Source of the DNA: Ruminococcus sp. UBA3767
GTDB taxonomy: Bacteria > Bacillota > Clostridia > Oscillospirales > Ruminococcaceae
Length of the DNA: 13,671 nucleotides
Direction: 5' to 3'
Assembly (NCBI GenBank): GCA_002371625.1
Contig: DFFV01000017.1
Span: forward strand, 1-13,671
A model generated the notes under the pieces. It was given only the letters and a program-made list of their open reading frames with translations. It made no database searches and was not told the origin of the DNA. Each line of letters opens with the position of its first letter. Position 1 is the first letter of the stretch. Shown here piece by piece: positions 12,700 to 13,671 of this stretch. The translations under genes and the position numbers were made by a program.

Positions 12700-13671
12700 A
12701 TGAAAAAACGAATGATAGCAATTGCGCTTGCTGTGTTGTTTGCACTTCTCTGCTTTGGCTGTGACAAGAACGAACAGTCAGAAACAAAAGATCCCGTAAC
12801 TCCCCCAGGCACAGCACCTGTCACCGGGACAGACTCGAAAAGCGACCCTCAGGGTGTGAATAATGCGAAGGCTGTGGAGAACGTATTGTTCATCTATATG
12901 TGCGGATCCGACCTTGAAACAAGGCTTGGACTTGGCGGAAAAAGCATTGATGAAATGCTTAGCGTAAATGCAGGTGATAAGCTCACTATCGTCATTGAAA
13001 CAGGCGGCTCAAAGAAATGGCGTTCACACGATATACGCTCGGACAAGCTGCAAAGGTGGGAGATAAGCAGCGGAAAGCTGAAGCTGCTTGAAACGCTTGA
13101 CGATAGGTCTATGGGAGAACAGCAGACACTTGCGGATTTCCTTTTATGGGGAAACCAAAAGTACAAGTCAGCCCGCAGATCTTTGGTGCTGTGGAATCAC
13201 GGCGGCGGCTGTATGGGCGGCGTTTGCAGCGACGAAAACCATGTGGGAGATTCTCTGCGGATCGATGAGGTAAAGGGTGCGCTTGAAAGTGTAAAGCCCC
13301 AGAGCAAATATGAGATAATAGGCTTTGATGCCTGCCTTATGGCATCCATTGAAACAGCTGCCGAAGTTAAGGACTATGCACAGTTTATGGCGGCATCAGA
13401 AGAAAGCGAGCCGGGCGGCGGCTGGGACTACAAAGCCTTTATTCAGGCACTTGCCAATGAGCCGTTGAAAAACGTTGGAAAAACGATCTGTGATTCGTTT
13501 ATGGAAAAGAGCAAGACAAACGGGAAGGGCAATAAAGCAACAATGTCCGTATTCGACCTTTCCAAGACCGATGAGCTGATAAGAGAATTCGGCGCTTTTG
13601 CCGAAAGTCTGAACAGCGCTCTCGAACAAGGCGGAAAAGAAAAGATAGCAAAGGCAGCTTCTGCGTCAGAG
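12700..13671 (+). CDS. Clostripain-family (C11) cysteine protease, lipoprotein, truncated by the window end
   Basis: The frame is open from ATG 12700 to the last base, 324 codons with no stop, so the 3' end lies outside. A lipoprotein signal ends in LLCFGC with Cys21, followed by a Thr/Pro-rich linker to about residue 52. The protease domain has the C11 dyad: His167 in LWNHGGG and Cys212 in GFDACLMAS, 45 residues apart, close to the spacing known in the family. The start of the domain (VLFIYMCGSDLE) is also typical. C11 enzymes cut after Arg or Lys and often mature by self-cleavage; activity here is inferred. The ribosome binding site AAGGGAG is at 12686-12692. It is divergent from the surface protein gene and could process surface or secreted proteins. 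It shares an operator pattern with the gene at 3019. Confidence 0.9.
   Translation, partial: MKKRMIAIALAVLFALLCFGCDKNEQSETKDPVTPPGTAPVTGTDSKSDPQGVNNAKAVENVLFIYMCGSDLETRLGLGGKSIDEMLSVNAGDKLTIVIETGGSKKWRSHDIRSDKLQRWEISSGKLKLLETLDDRSMGEQQTLADFLLWGNQKYKSARRSLVLWNHGGGCMGGVCSDENHVGDSLRIDEVKGALESVKPQSKYEIIGFDACLMASIETAAEVKDYAQFMAASEESEPGGGWDYKAFIQALANEPLKNVGKTICDSFMEKSKTNGKGNKATMSVFDLSKTDELIREFGAFAESLNSALEQGGKEKIAKAASASE

Overview
The window looks like chromosomal DNA from a Gram-positive gut or rumen Clostridia member, most like Ruminococcus or another Ruminococcaceae. The reasons are strong AGGAGG-type ribosome binding sites, canonical TTGACA/TATAAT promoters, two Gram-positive type lipoproteins, moderate GC content, and a very large secreted protein combining InlB-like B-repeats with a BspA-type leucine-rich repeat. 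The genus is inferred from style, not from a marker gene. I see no tRNA, rRNA, CRISPR array or insertion sequence.

Region 1 (95-2854, + strand) is a tight housekeeping operon: dCMP deaminase, shikimate dehydrogenase (aroE) and shikimate kinase (aroK), with genes 2 nt apart or overlapping by 4 nt. It is followed by a lipoprotein that resembles the periplasmic P1 region of SecD, then a clear intrinsic terminator. Region 2 (2888-3442, +) is a single-gene unit for a small secreted protein of unknown function. It has its own promoter, its own terminator and two tandem 16-bp dyads upstream.

Region 3 (3503-8706) holds two ABC export systems arranged head to head. On the minus strand an XRE-AbrB fusion regulator, an ATPase and an ABC-2 permease form one operon. 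On the plus strand a YtrA-type GntR regulator, an ATPase and two ABC-2 permeases form another. The roughly 200-bp divergent control region between them carries one promoter per direction, each overlapped by an inverted repeat that suits autoregulation. Such systems often export antimicrobials or respond to cell-envelope stress, but the substrate cannot be read from the sequence.

Region 4 (8860-12342, minus) is a 1160-residue secreted or surface protein. Its leader RNA contains a strong hairpin, and its LRR region ends after a single unit. Region 5 (12700 to the right edge, +) is a lipoprotein clostripain-family (C11) cysteine protease that runs off the window with no stop codon. It is divergent from the surface protein.

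The most interesting signal is regulatory. The small secreted protein at 3019 and the C11 protease at 12700 lie about 9.7 kb apart and are unrelated in sequence. Both are preceded by the same GTAG-N6-CTAC dyad, followed exactly 30 bp further (centre to centre) by a second copy, which is degenerate at the protease. Both pairs lie just upstream of the -35 box. This suggests a small regulon of exported proteins under one unidentified regulator.
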